A DNA stretch of 64,000 bases. It comes from DATMNR01 sp963702765. Its GTDB lineage: Bacteria > Chloroflexota > Ktedonobacteria > Ktedonobacterales > Ktedonobacteraceae. The stretch is from assembly GCA_963702765.1 (NCBI GenBank), contig CAVPEB010000016.1:23495-87494 (forward strand), read 5' to 3'. The notes beneath the pieces are model-generated. The model searched no databases. It saw only the letters and a list, made by a program, of their open reading frames with translations, and was not told the DNA's origin. The position numbers were made by a program, and so were the translations under genes. Each line of letters starts with the position of its first letter. The stretch's first letter is position 1. This document shows, one piece after another, positions 28,867-38,538 of the stretch.

Positions 28867-29253
28867 AACGAGAATCCCTTCACTGTTCAGAAAGATCTCT
28901 TTGAAGTGTACAACAATTTACTTATCTCTTGTTTAAGACTCTTATGCCATAAACTTATGTGCTGTTTCGTAATGCTGAAAATGCCGAAAAAACACTTTTT
29001 AGTTGTTCCTGCTTTTTACGTCAAATATAACAGGATGAGCAATCATTCAGCCAGGGCTTCCAAGAGTGCCGCTAAGGCTCCTTAGCGAGGTACGGGTGTT
29101 CTCGCTCATCGTAGCAGGCGTTGTAAAAGGAAAAAGGCTAGAGTAGATACAAAGATAAGTTGTGGTGTTCGTGATTGTAGCTTTGTGTTATACTTGCCAG
29201 CGCAGTTCAACCAGGTATACGTGGCAAGAGTATCGTAAAAAAGGAGCATTCCT
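28867..29253. other. divergent intergenic region
   Basis: 387 bp with no supported gene. A good SD (AAGGAG) just before 29254 marks the next start; no clear promoter hexamers were found. Confidence 0.35.
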
Positions 29254-30835
29254 ATGTTCGATTTTGATTACCCCAAAGTTAAACATTCGCTAGCACGAAC
29301 AGCTCCTGCAAGATCCTTATCCCGCCTGATATATCGATACCCAGGGAGTTATTCGTGGCGCGAATCTCATGGCTTTCTGGATATCGGAATGTGCTTAAAC
29401 CCACTCGAGCCAATTCACCCGCTGCTTTACTTGGAAGAAGTATTTTTAGCATTTTTTCGAATAGCTTTCAGCGCATTCCCATCGAACAAGAACAGTGAAT
29501 TCTACTCAAAGAAATCGTCGATGGTAAAGCGTATGAAAGCCAATGCGAATGTGGAATCGCTTATCTATGATCAATTTCATTGCTGCAATGAAGATAGATC
29601 CGCTACTTGAGAAAATTTACGAGCAAGCACTTGCTACTATCCGATTATGAATGGGAACACCCACTTAATATATGCCTCCAGGACACATAGGCAGCCAACC
29701 GATTGCTGGAATTTCAGGATACTATCTATCGTCTTGAAAGGGATAGCTGGATTTCTTTCCATGTATATTCCGACTCGCTCAACTTTGCCAGAAATTGAAA
29801 AGCAGTACGGGTTGCTCATCGAAGAATATGGTGGCAATGCTTATATTCAACTTGATGACCCGAACCAGGATGCGATAGAAAGCAATCAAATTCCTATTGA
29901 ATTTTGGAACCCACTTTCGCGCTTATTATCCCTCTTTGATCCAGGATCCGCTCTGGTATATTATGGGAGAAAACAAGGCGCACCAACTATTGATAGGTAG
30001 TTCGGTTGTCGGGGCGCATTTCTTCGACTTGTTCTTTGCTCCCCAACTTCATGAATGGATGGGACCGATACAGGAGACAACGGCTCCTCGCGCGATCAAA
30101 TACTTTACTGAATTTACTTCCTCATTTCTGAATGAAGAACATGAATTTCATGATCAATATGAACAAACAATGGCGAGATTGATGCAACTGCCAGATTTCA
30201 GATACATGCTCGAGGTATCGCGAAAATTACCTATCCGTCTTTATATACCAGATAATATTGAAGCACCTTTCTACACCTGTAGAGTAATTCTCCCATGGTC
30301 AATTTCCTCTCAGATCGCATTACAGTTCAGATCTATGGCGAGGATAATACACAGGAATCGAATGGTTCATACCGATATTCGCGATTACCAGGTGATCCTG
30401 GTGCCGGAAAACTATGAAACGGAAGTGGCTCTCATTCTGTTGCACCTCCAATCTGCCTCGCAGAATCATTATGCAGAGCGCCCTGGTTTTATGACTTCGT
30501 TGCCTCAGTTCTTATGGCTATTGAGCGTGATGAGGACAGTCAATGAAGGACTCGCGGGAGTGGACGAAGATACGACATGGGAACCAGAGTCAGCTCTTGG
30601 GCGCATAAATGATAAGGTAACTTCCCAGTATAGCGAGCAAGCTACTAACGATGTAAGCGAGATTATTAATGAGTTCAGAGATATCATTGAGACGTTGGAT
30701 AGCAAAGAGATAGTGGCTAAAGAAAATGTGCTGGCTATGCTTTACGGTTTCACAAGTAAAATGGAATTGATGGATCAGCTAAGTGAATTTCTCCTAGTCG
30801 AATTAGAGCGATATAAAAATATTCAGACAATGTGA
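29254..30835 (+). pseudogene. hypothetical gene broken by several frameshifts
   Basis: One gene seems spread over all three frames. It starts at ATG 29254 (AAGGAG, 7 nt) with MFDFDYPKVKHSLARTAPAR. Plausible coding pieces follow in alternating frames: IDPLLEKIYEQALATI, DYEWEHPLNICLQDT, RLLEFQDTIYRLERDSWISF, EIEKQYGLLIEEYGGNAYIQ. The last, intact piece runs to 30835 (312 codons from 29897; THFRAYYPSLIQDPLWYIM...). The last part is soluble and mainly helical, ending LSEFLLVELERYKNIQTM. I recognise no family. The final open frame alone may be expressed, but its start has no SD. Confidence 0.5.
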
Positions 30836-31130
30836 GATACATTGCCTGATCTTCTCAATCAACTAGCATTGTCACCTTTACTCTCTAAAGGTATACAAGT
30901 ACGCTATAATCGCCAGGCTCAAAACTGGTCTAAACAATACAGTGTATCCCTTTTCATAGCTACCCCCACATTCTTTTTGACGGACTATTTGATCCTTTTT
31001 ATCTCGAAGAATACTGCTTCCCTTGCGATCTCTACGAGGTGATGTGCATAAAAAAGAAAACTTTGCTATAGTATATAAGAAGAAAATCGTTGACTAAGTT
31101 AGTTAATTAAATATAAATGGATGGTGCTTT
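30836..31130. other. intergenic region before marR
   Basis: 295 bp, AT-rich towards the end. It holds the operator-like palindrome at 31090-31106 and a possible -10 (TATAGT, 31067-31072); nothing else is supported. Confidence 0.4.
31090..31106. promoter_or_regulatory. candidate MarR operator
   Basis: TTGACTAA-G-TTAGTTAA is an inverted repeat with 7 of 8 pairs. It lies 24 nt before the marR start and 17 nt after a TATAGT hexamer, where an autorepressor would block transcription. Confidence 0.5.
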
Positions 31131-31625
31131 ATGGATGAAATATCTCATCTTTTGCAATCTGATGAAACCTATGATGAGAACGACCGTGATTACGTGCAGT
31201 TGACCTCCATTGCTTACGCTTTGGATGATTGGTATACACGTCTGGGACGACAATTTGGCCCTCTTTCACGCCCACAACGGCGCATGCTTCGCCTCCTGAG
31301 CATAGAATCTCCGGTACGAGTCGGTGACCTCGGTGTGCAACTGGGGCTGACCACAGCGGGAACGACACGTATGCTCGATAAGCTTGAGGCAATGGGTTAC
31401 GCGAAACGGTCGCGTACCGATCAACGTGATCAGCGCCAGGTCTATGTGTCATTGACACTTCCAGGTGCAATTGCATTACGTGATGCGGAGGGTGTATTCC
31501 TGGAACGAATACAGGCTAGTTTGAAAAATCTTAGTCCAATAGAGCAAGAAACGCTTGCTCAACTTCTACACACGCTCAACGAAAATGAACAAGCATCAAT
31601 GCCTGGACTGGTAAATGATGTGTAA
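31131..31625 (+). CDS. MarR family transcriptional regulator
   Basis: A 164-residue winged-helix repressor. The recognition region is RVGDLGVQLGLTTAGTTRML and the wing AKRSRTDQRDQRQVYVSLT contains the conserved D-x-R-DQR. Flanking helices form the dimer interface. The ABC exporter starts 66 bp downstream on the same strand, a typical repressor-efflux pair. A palindrome in front suggests autoregulation. The inducing compound is unknown. Confidence 0.9.
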   Translation: MDEISHLLQSDETYDENDRDYVQLTSIAYALDDWYTRLGRQFGPLSRPQRRMLRLLSIESPVRVGDLGVQLGLTTAGTTRMLDKLEAMGYAKRSRTDQRDQRQVYVSLTLPGAIALRDAEGVFLERIQASLKNLSPIEQETLAQLLHTLNENEQASMPGLVNDV

Positions 31626-31691
31626 CAGGCATAAATGAATGCTCATATCAGTGAAGATTGTTGCAGAACACTAGGAGGAGAGGAACACGAA

Positions 31692-33558
31692 ATGGCTTAT
31701 TCTGGTGGAGGTCGGTTTGGAGGTATGGGCGGCGGTATGGGTGGAGGGATGGCAACACTTTGGAATCAACAGCGCTCGCTGAGGTACCTAAGCGATGGAA
31801 AGCCTGATATCTCGCATACACTGGCTCTTGTTTGGAAGTCTTTAAGCGTATATCGCTGGAAACTTATACTTGGGACATTGGTGATGATTTTGGGCGTTGC
31901 CGTAGGGTTAATTCCACCATTACTTATACGCGAAATGATAGACGTTGCAATTCCAGAGCATCAAATTCGACTCATTCTCTTACTTGGAATTGGCCTTGTG
32001 CTTTTTCCTATTGGAAGCGCACTACTCGGGATGGGTCAGAACTATTTGAGCATCGTCATTGCTCAGGGAATGATCGCTGATCTGCGTGATCGCCTCTATC
32101 GACATGTGCAATCGCTCGGCCTGGACTTTTTTACATGGTCACGGGCAGGGGAAATTCATACCCGCTTTCTCAATGATGCTGGAGGTCTGCAAAACGTTCT
32201 GACACAATCGTTTCTCGGCACCTTTGCAAATTTGATCACTCTGGTTGGTACATTGGCGATCATGATTGTTATCAACTGGAAGCTGGCTCTGGTCACAGCT
32301 GTCGCTTTGCCAGCTTTTGCTTTTCCGATCCTGCATTTCGGACAACGTCGCTACAAAGCCATGGAACGCGCTCAGATAGCGCTTGGTGAACTCTCAGTGG
32401 TTTTGGAGGAAACGCTCAGCCTTTCAGGAGCTATCGTTGTCAAAAGCTTTGGGACGGAGGAACGCGAGACTCAGCGCTTCGACACTGTGAATTCAAGTGT
32501 ACGCACAGAGCAGGTATCGCAACTGCTGGTAGGGCAATGGCTCTCTGTTGTAGTGCAGAGCCTGGCGGCGATTGGTCCTGCTCTGCTATATACCTATGGG
32601 GCATTTCTCATCATCACACACCAGATAGCTCTGGGAACAATTGTTGCTTTTGCCACTTACCTGACCCAACTCTATGCTCCGGCTTCTTCTTTAGCAGGGG
32701 CCAATGCCACCCTACTTGGCGGATTGGCTCTGTTTGACAGGGTCTTTCAATACCTGGAAATTCCTGTGAGTGTGCCAGAACCGGCAACACCACACGTTTT
32801 GCCTCCATTGCCAAAGGAAGGAATCGTCTTCGATCGTGTTAGTTTCAGTTATCCAGGAAAAGCCATCCATAAAGAAGTGCTGCATGAAATATCTTTTACC
32901 GCACCGCTTGGTCAACTCACTGCACTGGTTGGTCCCAGTGGCGCGGGCAAATCCACCATTCTTTCGTTGGCTGCGCGCTTCTATGATCCTACGATCGGTA
33001 GCGTTTGGCTTGATGGTGTCGAATTACAAGACATTGCGCAGCACGACCTGCGCCATCGTCTGGCGGTTGTTACCCAGGAACTTTTCCTCTTCCATGCAAG
33101 TTTGCATGACAATATCTGTTATGGAGTTCCTGACGCATCCAGGTCTGAGGTAGAGGCAGTCGTGGAGGCAGCACAGTTGCAGGATCTACTAGAACGACTT
33201 CCTGAGGGACTTGGACACGATTGTTGGTGAACGTGGTTATCGACTCTCAGGAGGTGAGAAACAACGAGTGGCGATTGCGCGGGCTTTGTTATGCCAGGCG
33301 CCCTATCTGCTGTTGGATGAAGCCACCAGTTCGCTCGATTCGCAAGTGGAAAGACGAATTCAGGCAGCACTGGAGAAACTGGTTGAGGGGAGGACTGTGA
33401 TCGCCATTGCCCACCGGCTTTCGACAGTGCAACGAGCCGATCAGATTCTGGTTATACAGCAGGGAAGTATTGTCGAGCAAGGAACTCACGAAAATTTGTT
33501 ACATCAATCGGGGCTATACAAACGTCTCTATATTGCACAATTTGCCCCGGAGAAGTGA
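31692..33558 (+). pseudogene. ABC exporter (permease-ATPase fusion), frameshifted in the NBD
   Basis: An MsbA/LmrA-type half transporter of about 620 residues. From ATG 31692 (GGAGGAGAGG upstream) it opens with a glycine-rich GGGRFGGMGGGMGGGM segment, then six membrane helices. The nucleotide-binding domain follows, with Walker A GPSGAGKST and Q-loop VVTQELFLF. The frame stops at 33230 after LPEGLGHDCW. The expected continuation, DTIVGERGYRLSGGEKQR and Walker B LLLDEATSSLD, is in another frame to 33558. One extra base at 33209-33212 explains this. It separates Walker A from the signature, so no active ATPase would form. MarR lies directly upstream. Confidence 0.85.
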
Positions 33559-33687
33559 TGCCAGCACAACTAGTTTGTTGATTGACAGGCAAGGTGCTAT
33601 GCGACAAAATTGAAAGAGGCATAAAGAAGCAAGTAACGCTTGCACGGAATATGCCAGTTCATTGCAAAATAGAGACGAAAGCAAATA

Positions 33688-34560
33688 GTGATGATCGAAA
33701 CCTTTGAGCAAACTCAGATTAACACAAGTGGAGCCATTATCAATCTTGTCAAAGGAGGGAATGGATTTCCATTACTGCTACTACATGGCTATCCTGAAAC
33801 CCATTTGATGTGGCATAAAATTGCTCCTCGTCTTGCTCAAGAATTCACCGTAGTCGTATCCGACCTGCGTGGCTATGGTGACAGCTCAAAGCCGCAAGGT
33901 GATCTCGACCACTATAATTATTCGAAAAGAGCTATGGCTCAAGACATGGTAGAAGTGATGACCCAGTTGGGTTTTGAAGAATTCTTTGTAGTTGGCCATG
34001 ATCGAGGCGCGCGTGTCGGACATCGCATGGCTCTTGACCATGTTCAGCGTGTTAAGAAGTTGGCTGTGCTTGATATTGCTCCTACCTATAAAATGTACAT
34101 GACAGCAGATAAAACCTTTGCAACTGTCTATTACCACTGGTTCTTTCTGATCCAGCCATATGACTTACCTGAGCGTTTGATTGGGTCTCAACCCGAGTAC
34201 TATCTTCGTTCATTTTTAGTAAGAGGGAGTGCAGATGCTGCTGCTTTTACTCCTGAAGTGGTGGAAGAATATGTGCGCTGCTTTAGTGATCCGGCGACCA
34301 TTCACGCCACGTGTGAAGATTATCGCGCATCTGCCACTGTTGATCTGCAGCATGACGAAGCTGATATGAGCCAGAAAGTGATCTGTCCTTTGCTCGCCCT
34401 GTGGAGTGAGAAGGGATTTGTAGGCCACAAATACGATGTCCTGGAGACATGGCGTGAGCGAGCGAGTAATGTGCGAGGAGGTACTCTCCCTGGCGGGCAT
34501 TTTATTCCTGAAGAATCGCCAGATGAGACATATCGTGCCTTACGAGAGTTTCTGGTGTAG
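33688..34560 (+). CDS. alpha/beta hydrolase, haloacetate dehalogenase-like
   Basis: A 290-residue alpha/beta hydrolase. The oxyanion region is LLLHGYPETHLMWHK and the nucleophile is Asp in VVGHDRGARVGHRM, not Ser, as in haloacetate dehalogenases and epoxide hydrolases. DLRGYGDSSKP and GGHFIPEESP (catalytic His) complete the pattern. The cap domain is at about 135-220. The start is GTG 33688 or the next codon, ATG 33691; the SD is weak. It follows the ABC exporter but probably has its own transcript. Dehalogenase is favoured by the AP-TYKMY segment after the nucleophile strand, with modest confidence. Confidence 0.85.
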   Translation: MMIETFEQTQINTSGAIINLVKGGNGFPLLLLHGYPETHLMWHKIAPRLAQEFTVVVSDLRGYGDSSKPQGDLDHYNYSKRAMAQDMVEVMTQLGFEEFFVVGHDRGARVGHRMALDHVQRVKKLAVLDIAPTYKMYMTADKTFATVYYHWFFLIQPYDLPERLIGSQPEYYLRSFLVRGSADAAAFTPEVVEEYVRCFSDPATIHATCEDYRASATVDLQHDEADMSQKVICPLLALWSEKGFVGHKYDVLETWRERASNVRGGTLPGGHFIPEESPDETYRALREFLV

Positions 34561-34634
34561 AGTAATTACGGTGTGGATTTGTGGTTTAATAGAGAGTGTT
34601 TTTTCTATCTACACAGCCAAAGAAAGGTTTTCCA

Positions 34635-35690
34635 ATGAGTGTTTCTCAACCTGTTCGTCTCACCGAACTTGCCAGTTGTGCAGGGTGTGCTGCAAAAATT
34701 GGCGCTGATATATTGGCCCAGGTAGTCAGTCCGCTTCGACAGAGTAATGTTCCTTCACAGTTGTTGATTGGTCTGGATGCAATCGATGATGCGGCCGTCT
34801 ATCGTGTAAACGACCAGCAAGCTATTATCAGTACTGCTGATTTTTTCCCTCCCGTTGTGGATGATCCATATACATTTGGCGCGATTGCTGCCACTAACGC
34901 TATGAGCGATGTGTATGCTATGGGCGGTCAGGTACTGATGGCAATTAATCTTGTTGCCTGGCCTGAGAATCTGGATACAGCTATTCTCAGTGAAGTGCTG
35001 CGTGGAGGAATGGAGGCTGTTGAGAGGGCGGGTGGTGTGATTGCGGGAGGGCATTCCATATCCGATGACGAGCCGAAGTATGGACTCGCTGTGACAGGTA
35101 TGGTACATCCGGATCATATATTGACAAAAGGGGGCGCAAAACCGGGCGATATACTCGTTCTCAGTAAGCCGTTAGGAACGGGTCTCATGACGACGGCACA
35201 AAAGCAAGGGAAGGTGCGCGAGGAGGACATGGCGGCCGCGATCCAATCAATGACATGGCTTAATCGCAGAGCAAGCGAGCTTCTTGTTCAGGCAGGAGCA
35301 GGTATTCATGCGGCTACTGACATTACCGGATTTGGAATTCTTGGGCATGCCTGGGAGATGGCTGCTCAGAGTTTAACCAGCATGCACTTTGACTACAATT
35401 CGCTGCCACTGCTGCCGAATGCCCGTCATTATGCCGAGCTTGGATGTATTCCTGGCGGAACAGGGCGTAATAAGCGTTCGGTTCAGGCTCACGTTCACTT
35501 TGGTGATCATCTGGATGAAATTGATCAAGCGATCCTCTATGATCCTCAAACCTCGGGAGGTCTTTTCGCAGCCATCGATCCTTCACTCTGGTCGGAACTT
35601 TCACAGCAGAAAGACGTTACATTCTGGCGTATAGGAGAGGTGACCGAATTTGTAAGCAATCCGGATCGCATCGTCTTAGCTGTCGAGTAA
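34635..35690 (+). CDS. selD: selenide, water dikinase
   Basis: A 351-residue SelD, which makes selenophosphate from selenide and ATP. The N-terminal catalytic loop is CAGCAAKI: the conserved Cys and the ATP-binding Lys are present, with no Sec codon. Other signatures are DDAAVYRVNDQQAIISTADF, GAIAATNAMSDVYAMGG, AGGHSISDDEPKYGLAVTG, DITGFGILGHAWEM and DPQTSGGL. ATG 34635 follows AAAGG; the longer in-frame start is not needed. No selA, selB or selenouridine synthase gene is in the window. It ends at a good hairpin. Confidence 0.93.
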   Translation: MSVSQPVRLTELASCAGCAAKIGADILAQVVSPLRQSNVPSQLLIGLDAIDDAAVYRVNDQQAIISTADFFPPVVDDPYTFGAIAATNAMSDVYAMGGQVLMAINLVAWPENLDTAILSEVLRGGMEAVERAGGVIAGGHSISDDEPKYGLAVTGMVHPDHILTKGGAKPGDILVLSKPLGTGLMTTAQKQGKVREEDMAAAIQSMTWLNRRASELLVQAGAGIHAATDITGFGILGHAWEMAAQSLTSMHFDYNSLPLLPNARHYAELGCIPGGTGRNKRSVQAHVHFGDHLDEIDQAILYDPQTSGGLFAAIDPSLWSELSQQKDVTFWRIGEVTEFVSNPDRIVLAVE

Positions 35691-35697
35691 TCAAAGA

Positions 35698-35741
35698 AAG
35701 AGCGGGTTCATGGTCTGTCAAAGTGTCATGGACCCACTCTT
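35698..35741. terminator. terminator hairpin between selD and the DUF6510 gene
   Basis: AAGAGCGGGTTCATG (35698-35712) pairs with CATGGACCCACTCTT (35727-35741), 13 of 15 positions, loop 14 nt. It lies between convergent genes and can serve both. Confidence 0.6.
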
Positions 35742-35745
35742 ACAT

Positions 35746-36009
35746 TTAATCCTCTTTACGTATCTGAAGGACACGCACACCGCGCATATCAAGCCAGTAG
35801 CGGCCTTTTGCCTGTACCACGCGGATGAGGACATTATCGCAGGATGGGCAGCGTATGACCGTTCCCATACCATGCTTATAGACTGCAAGTTCACCTATCG
35901 CATGAATTACTCCACAGCCCGAACAGGTTGATTGAACGAGCGTCATTTCAAAGGGAAATATCTCCTGTAGGATGCCTCCGGCAGCATTGCCGTCAAGTTT
36001 GTTTTCCAT
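35746..36009 (-). CDS. DUF6510 zinc-ribbon protein
   Basis: An 87-residue protein with two CxxC pairs (STCSGCG and RCPSCDN) that should bind one zinc or iron. The start codon overlaps the stop of the upstream flavoprotein by one base (TAATG), so translation is probably coupled. In other genomes this family travels with a sulfite-oxidase-like enzyme and a ferredoxin-reductase-like protein, as here. Its exact role is unknown; an accessory or electron-transfer role is an inference. Confidence 0.8.
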   Translation of the reverse strand: MENKLDGNAAGGILQEIFPFEMTLVQSTCSGCGVIHAIGELAVYKHGMGTVIRCPSCDNVLIRVVQAKGRYWLDMRGVRVLQIRKED

Positions 36010-36768
36010 TACGTTCCTCCTGTTGGACCAAAACGCTCGGTCTTGATGCGTGCTGGCTCATATCCGAGTGAAAGCAATCCAGCCGCTGCCGTCTCGACGA
36101 ACGATGTAGGTCCACAAATGAATGCCAGGGGTCGTTGTTCGGATGGCCATGCACTCTCACCCAGCAACGTCGGCATCTATCCGGCGATGATATCCTGTCC
36201 ATCCTGGTGGTTGAGTGCGGGTAAGGGTATGCACCACTTCTAACATTCGATCTTCACTGGCAAGGCGGTCCAGCTCGTCACGGTAGATAATATCCTCGTA
36301 GTTACGTGATGAATAAATCAAGCGAGTAGCAACTTGATTACCTACCCTTTGGCGATGGCGAATCATCGCCATTAATGGCACAATGCCTGAACCCCCCGCT
36401 ACGAGCAAAAGAGGGCCTCCCATCTGCGCTTCCCAGACAAAGTAGCCACCAATTGGGCCTCGCAATTCAAGCTTATCCCCGACGCGTAATTCATCCACTA
36501 GATAAGGTGAAACTTCCCCATCCTCCAATCGTTCAACTGTAAGCGCGATATGTCCTGTTTCCTCTGGAGGAGAGGCGATTGAGTAACTTCGCTCTGCCTG
36601 ATAGCCATCATCAGCGGTGAGTCTAACATCTACATGTTGGCCAGCTTGATGACCAATCCAATCGGGGAGTGCCAGCACTAAACTCTTCGCCTGTGCTGTT
36701 TCCACCTGGATGTCAATCACCTTCCCGAGTTGCCAATTCAGTCGCCCCAATACCGTTCTTCCTTCCAT
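36009..36768 (-). pseudogene. ferredoxin-NADP reductase-like flavoprotein, frameshifted
   Basis: About 250 residues of the FNR fold. The FAD site is ERSYSIASPP with GQHVDVRLTADDGY before it, and the NAD(P) site starts LLLVAGGSGIVPLMAMIR. The first frame ends at 36157 after RRIDADVAG. The proper end (LLGESAWPSEQRPLAFICGP, TSFVETAAAGLLSLGYEP) is in the next frame and stops at 36009-36011. One base is gained or lost at about 36161-36174. The start overlaps the end of the molybdoenzyme by about 31 bp. It should pass electrons to or from the Mo-protein. If the shift is a sequencing error the enzyme is complete. Confidence 0.8.
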
Positions 36769-37349
36769 GGATCACCATGATTGTTGTAGCCAAGAGACTC
36801 CCAGAAGCCCGGTTCATCATGATCGGACAATCTGAGGCTGCGTACCCACTTGGCGCTTTTCCAGAAGTACAGGTGGGGGACAAGCAATCGTGCGGGCCCG
36901 CCGTGTTCAGGCGCGATAGGCTCTCCCTGGTAGGCATAAACTATCCAGGCTTTTCCACCCATAATTTCATCTAGAGGGAGATTGGTTGTGTATCCTCCAT
37001 CAGAGGTGGCAATCATGTAGTTGGCGTCGAAGACAACCTGGTCTAACAAGGTATCAAGAGAAACACCTTCCCATTGGGTATCCAGTTTCGACCATTTAGT
37101 TACACAGTGGATATCTACAGTCACAGTCTCGTGAGGCAGTGTCTGAAATTCGGCCCACGTCCACCGTTTTGGTTGATCGACCTCTCCTACAATGGAGAAA
37201 TCCCATTTCTCTAAAGGGGTATGCTGGGTTGGGCCTGCTGTTAGAACCGGAAAACCTCGCTCGAGATACTGTCCTGGCGGGATTCTGCCACTAACATCGT
37301 TCTGCCGATTACGGCAATGGAATCCTCGCGAGATAAATCCTTCACTCAT
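36738..37349 (-). CDS. sulfite-oxidase-like molybdopterin oxidoreductase
   Basis: A 203-residue protein with the Mo-cofactor domain of the sulfite oxidase family. The Mo-ligand Cys is in TVDIHCVTKWSKLDTQWEGV. The conserved end GGPARLLVPHLYFWKSAKW is also seen. No C-terminal dimerisation domain, heme domain or signal peptide is present, so it is a small cytoplasmic form. It heads an operon with the flavoprotein and the DUF6510 protein, which supports a soluble electron-transfer chain. The substrate is not known; sulfite or an S/N-oxide is possible. Confidence 0.9.
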   Translation of the reverse strand: MSEGFISRGFHCRNRQNDVSGRIPPGQYLERGFPVLTAGPTQHTPLEKWDFSIVGEVDQPKRWTWAEFQTLPHETVTVDIHCVTKWSKLDTQWEGVSLDTLLDQVVFDANYMIATSDGGYTTNLPLDEIMGGKAWIVYAYQGEPIAPEHGGPARLLVPHLYFWKSAKWVRSLRLSDHDEPGFWESLGYNNHGDPWKEERYWGD

Positions 37350-37779
37350 GCGGTCACCTCTCTCTCTATGCTTAAGGCATGCATTTCATGACGCAATCCT
37401 TCACTGTACTATTAAAACACATTTTGCGTGAAATCTCTTTAACAAACTGTATAGGTAATGCCCCAAACGTTACATTTTAGTTGACAACACCCCATAAAAA
37501 GTGGCTCAATAATGAATGATATTACATGATCAAACATTTCTCCTCTCATGATCTGCCCTGATCTTCAGATCTTTGCCAGTAAACTCGATCATTCAGAAAT
37601 ATGGCCGTTCTTAGAGAAAGTATCATAAGAGCAGAAGAAGAAATTACCGCATGTAAAGTCCTTACAACAATCCTATTGTTTCAAAGTTCAGATGAAGTAT
37701 TTTCAATGTATGATAATCCCGGAATGGGTAAATAGGAAGACGGCAGATTTAATAACTGTCTCGAGAGGAGTGGTGTTTC
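37350..37779. other. divergent intergenic region
   Basis: 430 bp, AT-rich, between the sulfite-oxidase-like operon and the next gene. I find no gene, RNA or repeat that I can support. Confidence 0.35.
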
Positions 37780-38505
37780 ATGACCTACACACGACGAAAT
37801 AGTGCAATTGAGCAACAAGAGGCCTACCTGAAAGCCACACAGGTCACAACGATATGCGAACAGCTTCATATCAAGCTTGATCCCATTGACTGGCAACAGT
37901 ACGGATTGTTGGCCCCTGTGAAAGTGAATTCTATCGAGATTGCTTCACTTTTGGAACTGGGAAAACGTGATAGCGACGATATTCTACGTCAAGTTCAAAT
38001 CAAGTTATTCGCGCATGCTGCTCTTGAAACCTTTCACTCTCGAAATGGCATCAAAGCCTTAATGTGGAGCCCTGTCGAAGTCGTACAGCCACAAGAGTTT
38101 ATAAGCCTCTGGATCGTCACACTTGAGACAGATGAACGAATTCCTATCGTTGAAACCATCGAAAATGGGCAGCGTGTCTACGAACACTATCAGTTTGATG
38201 GAGACGATGGACAGCAGCTCGCTACGCTCTTCGGGCCGGTGTGTGAAGGGGAGCATCAACTGGGTGATATTGTAACAATAAAGGAGCGTGATCGTGAATA
38301 TACCGGTGAGATTATATATATCATCCCTTCAAGCAAAGTATTCACTAATCGCAAATATGCATCACGAGGAAATCGCACCACTCCTGAAACTGCCACTTCG
38401 AATAATGTAGTGCTATCAAAATATATCGTGGATTGTAACGATGGCTTCCCCCATATTGTCTATCAATCGCAAGTGATTCAAGAACCAGAGTCTTCGCAAA
38501 GTTGA
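37780..38505 (+). CDS. hypothetical protein
   Basis: A 241-residue soluble protein that I do not recognise. The N-terminal part is helical (AIEQQEAYLKATQVTTICEQ). The middle is mixed alpha/beta with an acidic stretch, YEHYQFDGDDGQQLATLFGP. The C-terminal third looks like a small beta-barrel (GDIVTIKERDREYTGEIIYI). The ATG at 37780 is preceded by GAGGAG. No operon partner is evident; the next gene is convergent. Confidence 0.6.
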   Translation: MTYTRRNSAIEQQEAYLKATQVTTICEQLHIKLDPIDWQQYGLLAPVKVNSIEIASLLELGKRDSDDILRQVQIKLFAHAALETFHSRNGIKALMWSPVEVVQPQEFISLWIVTLETDERIPIVETIENGQRVYEHYQFDGDDGQQLATLFGPVCEGEHQLGDIVTIKERDREYTGEIIYIIPSSKVFTNRKYASRGNRTTPETATSNNVVLSKYIVDCNDGFPHIVYQSQVIQEPESSQS

Positions 38506-38538
38506 AGCTGATCGGGGAAAAATCTCTGTTAAAACTTA

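Noticed and set aside
33209..33212. Programmed frameshift in the ABC exporter
   Set aside because: No slippery heptamer or downstream structure is evident; the extra base lies in GGGACTTGG. A sequence error or mutation is simpler.
37350..37779. Riboswitch or small RNA before the 37.8-kb gene
   Set aside because: I looked for stable hairpins and conserved motifs and found none that I can support.
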